Source: Mesostigma viride (Eukaryota > Streptophyta > Mesostigmatophyceae > Mesostigmatales > Mesostigmataceae). Taken from it: a stretch of 64,000 bases of DNA. The position numbers were made by a program, and so were the translations under genes. Shown here piece after piece: positions 8,541 through 17,793 of this stretch. The stretch lies in NCBI GenBank assembly GCA_009746045.1, contig RPFO01000702.1, positions 743,501-807,500 of the forward strand, in the 5' to 3' direction. The notes below the pieces were generated by a model, which made no database searches, had not been told where the DNA came from, and saw only the letters and a list, made by a program, of their open reading frames with translations. The stretch's first letter is position 1, and each line of letters opens with the position of its first letter.

Positions 8541-9725
8541 CTAGTTCTTTTTTGTAGCAAAACCAATTAACTTAAGCAATCTAAAAGTAAAAAATACCGT
8601 AAGTAGGCTGCTAACTAATAAACCAAGTGAGATATTTAGCAGTGTCCCGTTATAAATATAACTCGTAAATGCTATAAATAATGCGCAAAGTAAGGATCGA
8701 GATGCCATTATGGTTGAAGATGCCGTGCCTCTGATCTCAGGAAAAATATCTAAGGATTTAGTAAAAATGATGGGATAAGTTATTGCCGCTCCAATTGAAT
8801 ATATAGTCATGAAGCTTGTTGTCAAAAAAGGTGATTTGGGAAATAACAATCCTACCAATAAGCCAAATACTCCCGCAAAGAAAAGTAAAATAGTTCCATA
8901 GACTACACAAGTCTTTTCTCCGAGGTAAGAAGTGATACGCCCGGAATACATGCTAAACATAGAAAATATAGCAATTATGATCCCTTGGTTAATAGCATAA
9001 TACATGATTGGTAGGTTATAAGTTTCAATATATAAAAAGGGCGCGCAGGCAATAAAACTCATATATCCGCTATAAGTTAAGCTGGGAGTTAAGGAAGCAT
9101 ATAAGAACCTTTTATCAGTAGCTAAAATATAAAAATTTTTAGCTATAGTTCTTATTTCTAAAGGTTTTTTCTCTTTCTTTGTTTCTGGTAACTGGAAATA
9201 AAGCATAACCCAAGAGATAAGAGAAACTAAGGCTATTACGAAGTAATTACCTCTAAAGCCTACTAAATTATTGATAAATCCTCCGGCTATAGGAGCAATA
9301 GACATAAAAACAGTAATCAAGGAATTCATAACTCCAATTAATTTAGCAGCCTTTTCTGTTTCATAAACATCCGCAATCATTGCAAACACAACCACGGCAG
9401 ATGTGCTCGCTCCAAACCCTTGAATAAATCTTGCTATAAGTAATAATTCAATACTATCTGCAACTACACAAAATATTGCTCCTATTAACATGATTGCATT
9501 ACCGATCAGCATTACATTTCTTCTTCCGTAAGAATCCGATAAAGGGCCGTAGACAACACTTGAGAGACAAAACCCAAAAAAATTGACAGCGATAGTCATT
9601 TGAGTTAGACCGTCTGAAATGTCAAAATAATCGGAAATATCAGGAAAACTTGGGACTGAGATATCAATTTCAATACAACATGTAAGTAAGGAGATAACAA
9701 ACAAAAACGGTAAATTTGGAGTCAT
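8541..9725 (-). CDS. MFS transporter, Bcr/CflA-like drug exporter family
   Basis: 394 residues with about 12 hydrophobic segments. MFS motif A is GPLSDSYGRRNV (about 60-71), and the antiporter motif C region reads GVMNSLITVFMSIAPIAGG (about 130-148). Residue pattern resembles Bcr/CflA proton-coupled exporters (acidic residues in TM1: CIEIDISVPSFPD). Substrate not determinable. A related exporter is encoded at 28572-29792, so the window has two of this family. Followed by the RDD gene. Confidence 0.85.
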   Translation of the reverse strand: MTPNLPFLFVISLLTCCIEIDISVPSFPDISDYFDISDGLTQMTIAVNFFGFCLSSVVYGPLSDSYGRRNVMLIGNAIMLIGAIFCVVADSIELLLIARFIQGFGASTSAVVVFAMIADVYETEKAAKLIGVMNSLITVFMSIAPIAGGFINNLVGFRGNYFVIALVSLISWVMLYFQLPETKKEKKPLEIRTIAKNFYILATDKRFLYASLTPSLTYSGYMSFIACAPFLYIETYNLPIMYYAINQGIIIAIFSMFSMYSGRITSYLGEKTCVVYGTILLFFAGVFGLLVGLLFPKSPFLTTSFMTIYSIGAAITYPIIFTKSLDIFPEIRGTASSTIMASRSLLCALFIAFTSYIYNGTLLNISLGLLVSSLLTVFFTFRLLKLIGFATKKN

Positions 9726-10077
9726 GCTTTTAATATTAATACTGTGTTTATATAGCGGTTTATAATTAGTTAAAACTAATTTTAACTAGACGAAAGCAAA
9801 AAATAAGGAGTTTTAATTATTTGTTCTAGGGAACTTAAAAATCAGATAAGACTAGAAAACTGGACATAACGTTAATGCCTAAATTATTTTATTGAGCTCT
9901 ATGAGTTATTGAATCACCTAATCACGGATGGGTTATTCTAAATTAAATTATAAAAATAGTCAAACTAGTTCTTCTAGTTTACTGTTTAAAATATACTTCG
10001 GGTAAGTGTCCGGTCGTTATGGATACCCCTTAAGTATTGTGCTATAAAAATTGTAATTGCCAACAATCAAAAAAACT
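9726..10077. other. Non-coding spacer with a perfect short palindrome
   Basis: 352 bp without a recognisable gene. It holds an 8-bp perfect inverted repeat AGTTAAAA/TTTTAACT (9768-9775 and 9780-9787, 4-nt loop) about 45 bp upstream of the MFS start, which could be an operator or weak terminator. No ORF remnant was recognised in the rest. Confidence 0.4.
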
Positions 10078-11352
10078 CTAACTTCGACGAATTACAGTTC
10101 TTCCATTCATATAAGGTACTAAAACTTCAGGAATAGTTATAGACCCATCTTCATTTTGGTAATTTTCAAGTACGGCAACTAATGTTCTGCCTACAGCAAG
10201 ACCTGATCCATTTAAAGTGTGAACGAATTGAGTTTCTTTAGCATTGATTTCTTTGTAGCGAGCTCTCATTCTTCGTGCCTGGAAATCACCGCAATTGGAT
10301 ATACTAGATATCTCCCTATATTTATTTTGGCCTGGAAGCCATACTTCTATATCATAAGTTTTCTTTGCAGAAAATCCCATATCACCAGTGCAAAGCAGCA
10401 TTACTCTATAAGGAATATCAAGCCTTTTTAAAATCTCTTCGGCAGCATTAAGCATATACTCATGTTCAAATTCTGATTCCTCAGGAGTAGTAATTGTTAC
10501 CAGCTCTACTTTACCGAATTGATGGTTTCTAATCATTCCTCTAGTATCTTTTCCAGCACTTCCGGCTTCTGATCTATAACAATTCGTATAAGCTACATAT
10601 CTAATCGGCAGTTCTTCTCTTTGTAGAATGCTATCTGCTACCATATTTGTTAGTGGCACCTCTCCGGTAGGGATAAGCCTGAATTTATTATCACTAGTTA
10701 TATATGATTCATCCGCTAATTTCGGTAATTGAGCCGTATTATACATAGCCTCAGGTCTAACTAATGTGGGCGGAGAAATTTCTTCAAATCCGAAATCTGT
10801 AGTATGAGTATCTAGCATGAAATTGAATAAAGCACGCTCTAAACTTGCTAATTGCCCCTTGAGAGTAACAAACCTACTGCCTGAAATTTTAGCTGTCTGT
10901 TCAAAATCCATCATGCCTAGATCCAGTCCTAGATCAAAATGTTCCTTAGCCCACTTGTTTTCAATAGGTTTTTTAAAATCACGAATGAATTTGTTCATAC
11001 TCTCATCTACCCCATAAGGAACATCAGGATCTGGTAAGTTAGGAACTGTATCTAGTATCTCTTTTAATTTATCACCATTTGTTATTGATTTACCTAGCTC
11101 AGCTAGTTTATCATTAATATGCTCTACATCCCTTTTTATGTCTTCGAATTCTCTGGATGCTTTGCCCTTTAAACTAGCGAGTTTTTTTGATTTCTTATTT
11201 TTTGCCTGCTGGAATTCCTGGATAAGAGTAATTAGCTGGCGTTTTTCCTCATCTAATTTAATAATTTCTTCAGTGTTAACTTCTACTCCTCTTTTTAAGA
11301 GTAAATCATTAAATTCTTCTTTATTTTCTCTAATCCACTTAATATCCAGCAT
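10078..11352 (-). CDS. serS: Seryl-tRNA synthetase
   Basis: 424 residues, normal length. The N-terminal antiparallel coiled coil that reads the long arm of tRNA-Ser spans about 30-105 (Lys/Glu-rich). The class II catalytic core follows: TGEVPLTNM (about 230-238), motif 2 [22 protein letters not shown] (in part), [16 protein letters not shown], and motif 3 [19 protein letters not shown] (in part). The 5' end overlaps the 3' end of tatC by 14 bp; the serS-tatC arrangement is known in Rickettsia. Confidence 0.97.
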   Translation of the reverse strand: MLDIKWIRENKEEFNDLLLKRGVEVNTEEIIKLDEEKRQLITLIQEFQQAKNKKSKKLASLKGKASREFEDIKRDVEHINDKLAELGKSITNGDKLKEILDTVPNLPDPDVPYGVDESMNKFIRDFKKPIENKWAKEHFDLGLDLGMMDFEQTAKISGSRFVTLKGQLASLERALFNFMLDTHTTDFGFEEISPPTLVRPEAMYNTAQLPKLADESYITSDNKFRLIPTGEVPLTNMVADSILQREELPIRYVAYTNCYRSEAGSAGKDTRGMIRNHQFGKVELVTITTPEESEFEHEYMLNAAEEILKRLDIPYRVMLLCTGDMGFSAKKTYDIEVWLPGQNKYREISSISNCGDFQARRMRARYKEINAKETQFVHTLNGSGLAVGRTLVAVLENYQNEDGSITIPEVLVPYMNGRTVIRRS

Positions 11353-12118
11353 TTTTTTTACTCCTATTTTCGACGAGGTTACATATTATAATTGAAATTT
11401 CATATAATAGAATCAATGGTATTGCAAGGGATATCTGACTTAGAACATCCGGTGGGGTCAGAATAGCGGCGATAATAAAAATTATTACAATAGCTAACCT
11501 TCTTTTATTTCGTAAGCCTTGAGCTGAAACCAATTCTAATACGCTTAATATCAACATTATTACAGGAAGCTCAAAGGCCAAACCAAAGGCTGTAATAAGC
11601 TGCATTACTACAGTTAAATATTCGCTAATGCGAGCTTCTAGAATAATCGGCATGCTTGAGTCTGGATTTTCAAAACTTAAAAAGAATTGCCAAGCATTTG
11701 GCATTACTAAATAGAAAACAAAAACCCCACCAAGGTAAAATAATAAGGGTGATATTACTAACGTAGGTAAGATAATAGTTTTTTCATTTTTTAATAACCC
11801 GGGAGATATAAACCTATATAGCTGATACGATATAACCGGAATTATTATCAAAAATGCAGTCCACAAACTAAGTTTTAAATATGTAAAAAACGCTTCAGTC
11901 ATTCCGGTGTAAATTACTTTTCTTTTATGATTACTTGTTACTTCTGCTAAAGGACTCAAAATAAAGTTATATATATAATTACTGAAATAATAGCAAAATA
12001 TAAAGGCGCAAATAAAGAAAGCGATAATTATAAAAAAACGCTTTTTGAGTTCTAAAAAATGCTCTTTTAGAGTATATTTTTCCATTATTTCAAGTAAGCC
12101 ATGTAAACCATTATTCAA
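11339..12118 (-). CDS. tatC: Twin-arginine translocase subunit TatC
   Basis: 259 residues, six hydrophobic segments. The N-terminal [14 protein letters not shown] has the conserved short amphipathic start with the E/R-containing LxELRxR-like motif; [13 protein letters not shown] (about 105-117) is the family signature of the first periplasmic/cytoplasmic loop. It recognises twin-arginine signal peptides in the inner membrane. tatA/B are not in the window. It overlaps serS by 14 bp and follows cvpA by 21 bp. Confidence 0.95.
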   Translation of the reverse strand: MNNGLHGLLEIMEKYTLKEHFLELKKRFFIIIAFFICAFIFCYYFSNYIYNFILSPLAEVTSNHKRKVIYTGMTEAFFTYLKLSLWTAFLIIIPVISYQLYRFISPGLLKNEKTIILPTLVISPLLFYLGGVFVFYLVMPNAWQFFLSFENPDSSMPIILEARISEYLTVVMQLITAFGLAFELPVIMLILSVLELVSAQGLRNKRRLAIVIIFIIAAILTPPDVLSQISLAIPLILLYEISIIICNLVENRSKKNAGY

Positions 12119-12139
12119 ATAGCCATTTTTTAGCTTTTT

Positions 12140-12772
12140 TTAGTATTTAATACCTTCTTCTTTTTTTCTTTTTATGCTGTCTATAATCTCCTGACCCTTC
12201 TCTATTTTTTCTTCTGGTTTCGGCAGTTTAATAGATTGAAGGGTATTTTCAGGTAATAGAGCAAGTGATTCTTTTAGCAATATTTCCAGATATTCGGTAG
12301 TTTTGGAATTATTCAGCCAGTCCGGATATTTTTCAGCATTAAGGTTAGATACTATATCTTCAGCATTCTCGGCTTTCAAATATGCCCCTGAAGAGAAAAT
12401 AGCCGTTAATGTGAATATTACTGTAGAAATAATTAATCCTCTAAAAAAACCGGCAATAGTGCCTAAAGTGCGATCAAAAAATCCGCTACTGATTGTACTA
12501 AGTACATCACTAACTTTTGATGTGATAGAAGTTAAAATAAATAAAGAACAAACATAAGATATAGAGCCGCTAAGAATTGATAACAGTAGTTCATTCTCAA
12601 CGTGTTTTGCAAGGGCAATTTGTACATATGGAAACAGAAAAATTGCAGCAGCAATAGAGACTACAAAACCTGCGAGATTTATAGCCATACCAAGTAAGCC
12701 TTTATATAAGCCCATAATTGTTGAAATAGCAATTACAGTGAAAACGGCAATATCAAAAATAGTAAACATCAT
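12140..12772 (-). CDS. cvpA: CvpA family inner membrane protein
   Basis: 210 residues. It starts FDIAVFTVIAISTIMGLYKGLLG, a typical CvpA N-terminus with Gly-rich TM1, and has FFDRTLGTIAGFFRGLI (about 99-115), the most conserved CvpA block. There are four predicted membrane segments and a charged C-terminal tail (about 165-210). CvpA proteins support envelope homeostasis and colicin V production in enterobacteria; the mechanism is unclear. Located between the formyl-THF cyclo-ligase and tatC, spacing 7 and 21 bp. Confidence 0.9.
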   Translation of the reverse strand: MMFTIFDIAVFTVIAISTIMGLYKGLLGMAINLAGFVVSIAAAIFLFPYVQIALAKHVENELLLSILSGSISYVCSLFILTSITSKVSDVLSTISSGFFDRTLGTIAGFFRGLIISTVIFTLTAIFSSGAYLKAENAEDIVSNLNAEKYPDWLNNSKTTEYLEILLKESLALLPENTLQSIKLPKPEEKIEKGQEIIDSIKRKKEEGIKY

Positions 12773-12779
12773 ATAAGTA

Positions 12780-13391
12780 TTATAGCTTTAGAACGGTGTT
12801 CTCTGTAATGACATAGTCAAACTTTGTGTCATGTTTTTCAATTGGTAAAGATTCTAACAGATATTTATCAAAACATACACCTATTTTGGTTGTTGGAGTA
12901 TTAATTATCGGTCTAGAGAAATACTTGTCGTAACATCCGGAGCCAAAACCAAGCCTATAACCTTTTTGGCAGTAAGCTAAACCCGGTACGATAACTATAC
13001 TTGGAACTAAAATAGTATCCGAAGGGGGATGTTTAATGCCCTTTGACTCTTTTTCTAGGACCATACTTTTGTGATAATGGACAAATTCTATTTTGTCACC
13101 ATTTATTTTAGGCAAGCAAAATACCCAATTATTATCTAAAAGGCTAGTTAAATCTGGTTCACCTTTAAGGGGTAAATATAAGCCTATAGGATTTGCAGCA
13201 CTAAATATTTCGAAATTGTCAGTTTCAACCTCAGTAGAGTTCCTGTTCTTATTTGATAAATTTTTGCATAACGCACAGATTACTAATTTAGTATTTTCTA
13301 CAATTAATTTGTTTTCTGCCAAGAATTTATCTCGGTCAAATAAAGTTCTCTCTGCTAAAATTTTTTTTCTAAGAGAATGCTTTAAATACAT
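12780..13391 (-). CDS. 5-formyltetrahydrofolate cyclo-ligase
   Basis: 203 residues, normal for the family. Visible features: N-terminal LRKKILAER, GLYLPLKGEPDL (about 92-103), EFVHYHK (about 114-120) and the signature QKGYRLGFGSGCYDKYF (about 151-167), matching the ATP/folate-binding GxRLGxGxGYYD. It converts 5-formyl-THF to 5,10-methenyl-THF using ATP, recycling folate. This links functionally with the de novo folate operon at 47162-50733. First gene of a likely operon with cvpA and tatC. Confidence 0.93.
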   Translation of the reverse strand: MYLKHSLRKKILAERTLFDRDKFLAENKLIVENTKLVICALCKNLSNKNRNSTEVETDNFEIFSAANPIGLYLPLKGEPDLTSLLDNNWVFCLPKINGDKIEFVHYHKSMVLEKESKGIKHPPSDTILVPSIVIVPGLAYCQKGYRLGFGSGCYDKYFSRPIINTPTTKIGVCFDKYLLESLPIEKHDTKFDYVITENTVLKL

Positions 13392-13466
13392 AGGTTACCT
13401 TTATGTGTTTTGAGCTGTAAAAAAATATATAAATTTTTAAATGCCATATAAGGTTTTTTTCCACGT

Positions 13467-14504
13467 TTAAGTATTATCAATAACTAATGGTTTTATAAAC
13501 TCTGTAGAATTTTTATTAGCTACCAGAAGCTGGCCATTTTTTAAAATAATCAGTATATTTTTTAAATCAATAGCTATGGTTTTTTCAGCATCAGAATTAA
13601 TATAAGAATCCTTAACGTTATGAGTAACTACTACACCTTGCCCTTTGACGGAAGTTGGTTGGTTAGTAGTTTTATCAAGATTCCACATGCTCTCCCAAGT
13701 ACCAAGGTCATTCCATTTGAAATTAGCTTTAATAAGTGCAATTTCCTGTAATCTTTCGGAAATTGCGTTATCAAAAGAAACTGAAGGGAGGTTATCATAT
13801 GCTTTTTTATCTAATTTAAGTATATTCTTTGTACACAAATTTGAATTAAATATTGTCGATAAGTTTCTATTTATTATGGGGATAAATTGCTTTGTTAACT
13901 TAAAAATATAATCAATATTGAAAACATAAATTCCTGAATTCCAAAAATATTCTGGTAGGGCAGTTAATTTTTTAGCTAATTCTTTATCGGGTTTTTCTAT
14001 AAATTTAGTTCCTAAATACACATCCTTATTTATTTGTTGTTTTGCTTTTATATAACCGAAATTTATGTTAGGGGAGCTTGGAGGCACACCTATTACACTA
14101 AATTTATACTTTTTAGTGGCTTTTAAGGCTATATTTAAACTGTCTCTATAATTTAACCAGTCCTCGATGTGATGATCTGATGGAATAAGAATTATAGTAT
14201 CATAGCCTTGTTGTTTTGCGTAGTATGATGCCGCTAACGCACATATAGCTGTATTTTTTGAATCAGGTTCAAAAATTATTTTAGCTGGTACATTTATTTC
14301 TTTTAACTGCTTAACTACAATTTCTTGATTATTAATATTGGCAACTATTAAAGGCTTCCCTAAATAGCTATTACGGATTATCGTGTTTTGAAATAAACTT
14401 AAATTGGCAAAATTTTTTATAAATTGTTTCGGTCTTGTTTTTTGAGATAATGGCCATAGACGAGATCCATTTCCTCCTGCTAATATAACTGATTGTACTT
14501 TCAT
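13467..14504 (-). CDS. manC: Mannose-1-phosphate guanylyltransferase, nucleotidyltransferase domain only
   Basis: 345 residues. The nucleotidyltransferase signature LAGGNGSRLWPLSQKTRPKQF (about 8-28, in part) is near-perfect. IPSDHHIED (about 103-111), SPNINFGYIKA and FIEKPD (about 154-159) and the WNSGIYVF block follow. It makes GDP-mannose from mannose-1-P and GTP. The usual C-terminal phosphomannose isomerase cupin domain of bifunctional ManC/AlgA is absent, leaving the single-domain form. No neighbouring manB or GDP-mannose-using glycosyltransferase is seen, so the pathway context is missing here. Confidence 0.88.
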   Translation of the reverse strand: MKVQSVILAGGNGSRLWPLSQKTRPKQFIKNFANLSLFQNTIIRNSYLGKPLIVANINNQEIVVKQLKEINVPAKIIFEPDSKNTAICALAASYYAKQQGYDTIILIPSDHHIEDWLNYRDSLNIALKATKKYKFSVIGVPPSSPNINFGYIKAKQQINKDVYLGTKFIEKPDKELAKKLTALPEYFWNSGIYVFNIDYIFKLTKQFIPIINRNLSTIFNSNLCTKNILKLDKKAYDNLPSVSFDNAISERLQEIALIKANFKWNDLGTWESMWNLDKTTNQPTSVKGQGVVVTHNVKDSYINSDAEKTIAIDLKNILIILKNGQLLVANKNSTEFIKPLVIDNT

Positions 14505-14672
14505 TTATTTTTATTATAACTTTTAGTGTGTGGTATTTATAGTAACTAATAGTTGTTAATGTCAACTTATAGTTATAATAAAATATCAATATAAATTAGA
14601 CTAAAAATTTACATGTGGCATATTTGCTAATTTTGTATTTAAAAGTTAACTACTTCTCAATAGTTAGGGAGA

Positions 14673-16634
14673 TTAATAAAAATTATAAGGGTCTATGTCT
14701 ATTTTGACCTGGAAGGATGATGGGATTTTACAATTGGTAAACCATAGAGAGATATATTTTTGGATATTAAAATTCCTTTCGCAAATTATTAATATTCTAT
14801 ATCTATAACGGCCGGACAGCTTAAATATTAGGGCTTCAGCTGGTCCTAGTATTCTTGCTGAGCTAATAGGGGCTTTTTGAACTATATAATTTGCTATAGA
14901 TAATGTTTTTTCCAGATATTTGCCTGCGATATTGATAACTGCCATTTTTGTAAACGGGGGCATTTTTGCTTCTTTTCGAGATAGCATTTCCATTTCAATA
15001 AATTCTTCTTCTTTACCTTGGGCCAGGGCGGTTAGGGCTTTGTTTTCAGGAAAATAGCTCTGCAATAGCACTTTCCCTTTAATTGTTTTAGCTCTGCCAG
15101 CCCGTCCTCCTACCTGATGAAGTAATTGAAATGTTTTTTCTACGGATTTTAGGTCTCCTCCCAGGAATCCAAGGTCTGCATCAATTACACCTACTAAAGA
15201 AAGTTTTGGAAAGTGATAACCTTTTGTAACGATCTGCGTGCCGATTAATATATCAATATTACCGGTTTCCATTTCATTTAATAGAGTTTGTATTTGATTT
15301 ATTTTTGTAGTTTGGTCTTTGCTTATTACTTTTATCCGTGAATCTGGAAATAACCTTTTTACCTCTTCCTCAATTCTTTCAACTCCTGGTCCACATAAGA
15401 TTAACGAATTATCTTCGTGACATTCAGGACAAATGTCATAAATTTTACCCACACTACCGCAATGGTGGCATTCTATTAATTTTCTACTTTTATGGACCAC
15501 CATTGACGCCGAGCATTTACTGCACTGAAATCTATAACCACAAGTTTTACATAACATTAATGGTGCGTAGCCACGTCTGTTTAAAAAAAGTAAACACTGA
15601 TTCCCTTGCCCTAGCGTTGTATTAATGGCGGTAACTAATGGCTTTGAAAGCCAGCTATTTTGCTCTAACTCAATCCTCCGCATATCTATAATTTCCACTT
15701 CTGGTAAGCTGGCATCGCTGAAACGGCTTCTAAGCTCCACCATTGAATATTTTTCCTGCTGGACGTTATAAATAGTTTCAATTGAAGGGGTTGCTGAAAC
15801 TAAAATTACAGAAGTACCTAATAAATTAGCTTTTAATACAGCCATGTCCCGTGCATTATATAAGACTCCATCGCCTTGTTTATAAGAAGCGTCATGTTCT
15901 TCATCTACTACAATTAGTGCCAGGTTCTTATAGGGTAAAAACAAGCTACTTCTAGCTCCTATTACAACTTGGGTTGAACCGCTTAATATACCCTGCATAA
16001 TCTTTTTTTTGCGAGCTTTACTAATGGTCGAATTCCACACAACGGGTTTAAAACCAAAACGTTCTGTAAAACGTTTTATTATTTGTGAGCTTAGAGAAAT
16101 TTCTGGAAGCATTATCAGCGATTGTTTTTTCTTTTTGATCGTTTCTGCCACTAAATAAAAATATATTTCCGTTTTTCCTGAACCAGTTACTCCTTTTAAT
16201 AACACAGGTTTTGTGGTTGCTTTTATAAAATCTAAGGTACTAGCTTGTTCTTCCGATAAATTGGGTAAGGAATGTTCCCCGGAAAATCCTTCACTTTTGG
16301 TTTGGAAAACTTCTAGATTTATATCAAAAGGGATAACAAGTTTAGCAATAGAACCAAGTGAAGCTAGGTAATAGCTACTTGCTTTTTTGATTAGTTCAAT
16401 GTTAGCCAGACCAATATTTTTATAATTGTTATCAGCGGGATTTAAAGTTAGATCGATTATTTTAAGCTTCTTATCACTAGGAGGAGAATTTGTTTCCCAA
16501 ACTATTCCGGTCATGTTTCTATTGCGAAAAGGAACGATAATTAAATCTCCTACTTTTAAGTTAAATTCTCGGGAGGTTTTGTAATCTAAAGGAAATAAGC
16601 CGGCTTTGGGGATCAGAACTTTTATTATCTGCAC
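14673..16634 (-). CDS. priA: Primosomal protein N', replication restart helicase
   Basis: 653 residues, slightly short of E. coli PriA (732) as in other small genomes. The N-terminal 3'-OH-binding domain occupies about 1-110. The SF2 helicase core has Walker A GVTGSGKTEIYF (about 148-159), DEEHD motif II (about 244-248) and SATPS motif III (about 278-282). An eight-cysteine zinc region lies about 363-405 (CKTCGYRFQCSKC, CHHCG, CPEC). Helicase motif VI is HQVGGRAGRA (about 494-503). It reloads the replisome at stalled forks. Confidence 0.96.
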   Translation of the reverse strand: MQIIKVLIPKAGLFPLDYKTSREFNLKVGDLIIVPFRNRNMTGIVWETNSPPSDKKLKIIDLTLNPADNNYKNIGLANIELIKKASSYYLASLGSIAKLVIPFDINLEVFQTKSEGFSGEHSLPNLSEEQASTLDFIKATTKPVLLKGVTGSGKTEIYFYLVAETIKKKKQSLIMLPEISLSSQIIKRFTERFGFKPVVWNSTISKARKKKIMQGILSGSTQVVIGARSSLFLPYKNLALIVVDEEHDASYKQGDGVLYNARDMAVLKANLLGTSVILVSATPSIETIYNVQQEKYSMVELRSRFSDASLPEVEIIDMRRIELEQNSWLSKPLVTAINTTLGQGNQCLLFLNRRGYAPLMLCKTCGYRFQCSKCSASMVVHKSRKLIECHHCGSVGKIYDICPECHEDNSLILCGPGVERIEEEVKRLFPDSRIKVISKDQTTKINQIQTLLNEMETGNIDILIGTQIVTKGYHFPKLSLVGVIDADLGFLGGDLKSVEKTFQLLHQVGGRAGRAKTIKGKVLLQSYFPENKALTALAQGKEEEFIEMEMLSRKEAKMPPFTKMAVINIAGKYLEKTLSIANYIVQKAPISSARILGPAEALIFKLSGRYRYRILIICERNFNIQKYISLWFTNCKIPSSFQVKIDIDPYNFY

Positions 16635-16971
16635 GATAAACTATTTCTATATAAAATTATTAATCTAACCTATCTTTAAAAGAGGAAATTGAAAAGTAAA
16701 ATAAAAAGTCTTAAGAGAAAGTCTAGAAGGTTGTATAAACTAGATGCTATAAAAATTCAACTTTATTTCTCTTGCTAAAGAATCTGCAATTCCATAACTT
16801 AACTGTTACCTCATTTGCTAGAATTTTTTTATTTTTAGAATTAGCCTATTTTTTAAAAGTTTTGTAAATAATAATTGTTAATTAATATTGACATTTTTGC
16901 TAAAAAATACTATAGGTTATTTTACTTAAAGTATACTTTATTAAAGGTTTAATTTTTAGGAGAAGAAATAC
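16635..16971 (+). promoter_or_regulatory. Spacer with a sigma70-like promoter for the 106-residue orphan
   Basis: 337 bp spacer. The perfect -35 TTGACA is at 16888-16893, followed 17 bp later by TATAGG (16911-16916), and an AGGAGA ribosome binding site sits just before the ATG at 16972. The rest is AT-rich and I see no gene in it. Confidence 0.6.
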
Positions 16972-17292
16972 ATGAAAACAAAAGATGAGGAATTTGATAG
17001 AATTCTAAAAGAAATTATCGATTTTATGAAAAAGAGTGATAAAGTTTTTAAAGAATTAGCTATGTCTACTTCTAAAATAACAAGTTTCGAAAAAGAAACT
17101 GCTAAAATTGAAGGATTATATAATTTTCACCAATTTATTAAAACTTTACCTTCAGATACTGTATCTGAAAACGCAGCAGATTTTTTTAGTTTAATGTCAA
17201 CATTAAGTACCCCGTGCTCAAATCCTTCTGATAAGGATATTCAATCGCAGTTTGATGCTTTTGAAACTGCTCTTGCCGGACAAACAGAATAA
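16972..17292 (+). CDS. Small hypothetical protein, helical
   Basis: 106 residues, not recognised. The first 45 residues are Lys/Glu-rich and probably helical, with a phenylalanine-containing amphipathic pattern; the rest is polar with a Ser/Thr/Pro segment near 73-88. No signal peptide or membrane segment. Reality as a gene is supported by a perfect -35 hexamer with a plausible -10, a strong AGGAGA ribosome binding site, and an inverted repeat 39 bp after the stop. Flanked by spacers and tRNA-Asn; a short secreted or regulatory protein is possible but unsupported. Confidence 0.6.
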   Translation: MKTKDEEFDRILKEIIDFMKKSDKVFKELAMSTSKITSFEKETAKIEGLYNFHQFIKTLPSDTVSENAADFFSLMSTLSTPCSNPSDKDIQSQFDAFETALAGQTE

Positions 17293-17330
17293 GTCATATA
17301 TTTAGTGTATGATTCTTATGTAGTATTGAG

Positions 17331-17375
17331 GCAGGTTGAGTAATCAGTAATTAAATTCGTAACGTCTTAACCTGC
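17331..17375 (+). terminator. Stem-loop downstream of the 106-residue gene
   Basis: GCAGGTTGAG (17331-17340) pairs with CTTAACCTGC (17366-17375), 10 bp with one G-U and a 25-nt loop. The following sequence is only moderately T-rich, so it may be a weak or bidirectional terminator. Confidence 0.4.
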
Positions 17376-17537
17376 TTAATATCTTATTTATTAAACTGAT
17401 TTTTCTGCATGCTCAACCTATAAAATAGATATTTAAATAAAAAAACTCTAGACCCAGTAAAAAACTTTTGTTATAAGAAGTGGAGTTCAATTATTCTGTA
17501 TTCCTAAAGTGGTTTTTGCGGAGTAGTTTTTTCTTAT

Positions 17538-17612
17538 TCCTCGGTAGCTCAGTGGTAGAGCAAACGGCTGTTAACCGTTCGGTCGCTGGTTCGAATCCGG
17601 CCCGAGGAGCCA
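17538..17612 (+). tRNA. tRNA-Asn (anticodon GTT), CCA encoded
   Basis: The acceptor arms TCCTCGG and CCGAGGA pair fully. The D-arm is TAGCTCAGTGGTAGAGCA-like. The anticodon stem AACGG/CCGTT holds the loop CTGTTAA with GTT, and the T-arm contains GGTTCGAATCC. CCA is encoded at 17610-17612. A stand-alone gene between the small orphan and the symporter-kinase. Confidence 0.96.
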
Positions 17613-17793
17613 TATTTTTGTTCAATAAAATCTGACTAAATCCAAGAACCATTTTAGAATACTAAGAGTTAGAGCTATATATTTTTTATAATATAAATAT
17701 TGCTAAAACCACCTTTAGGGGTAGCATCATGGTAAGAAATAAGGCAAGATAGCCATTTATATATACTACTTATACACAGGACAGGTGTATATA

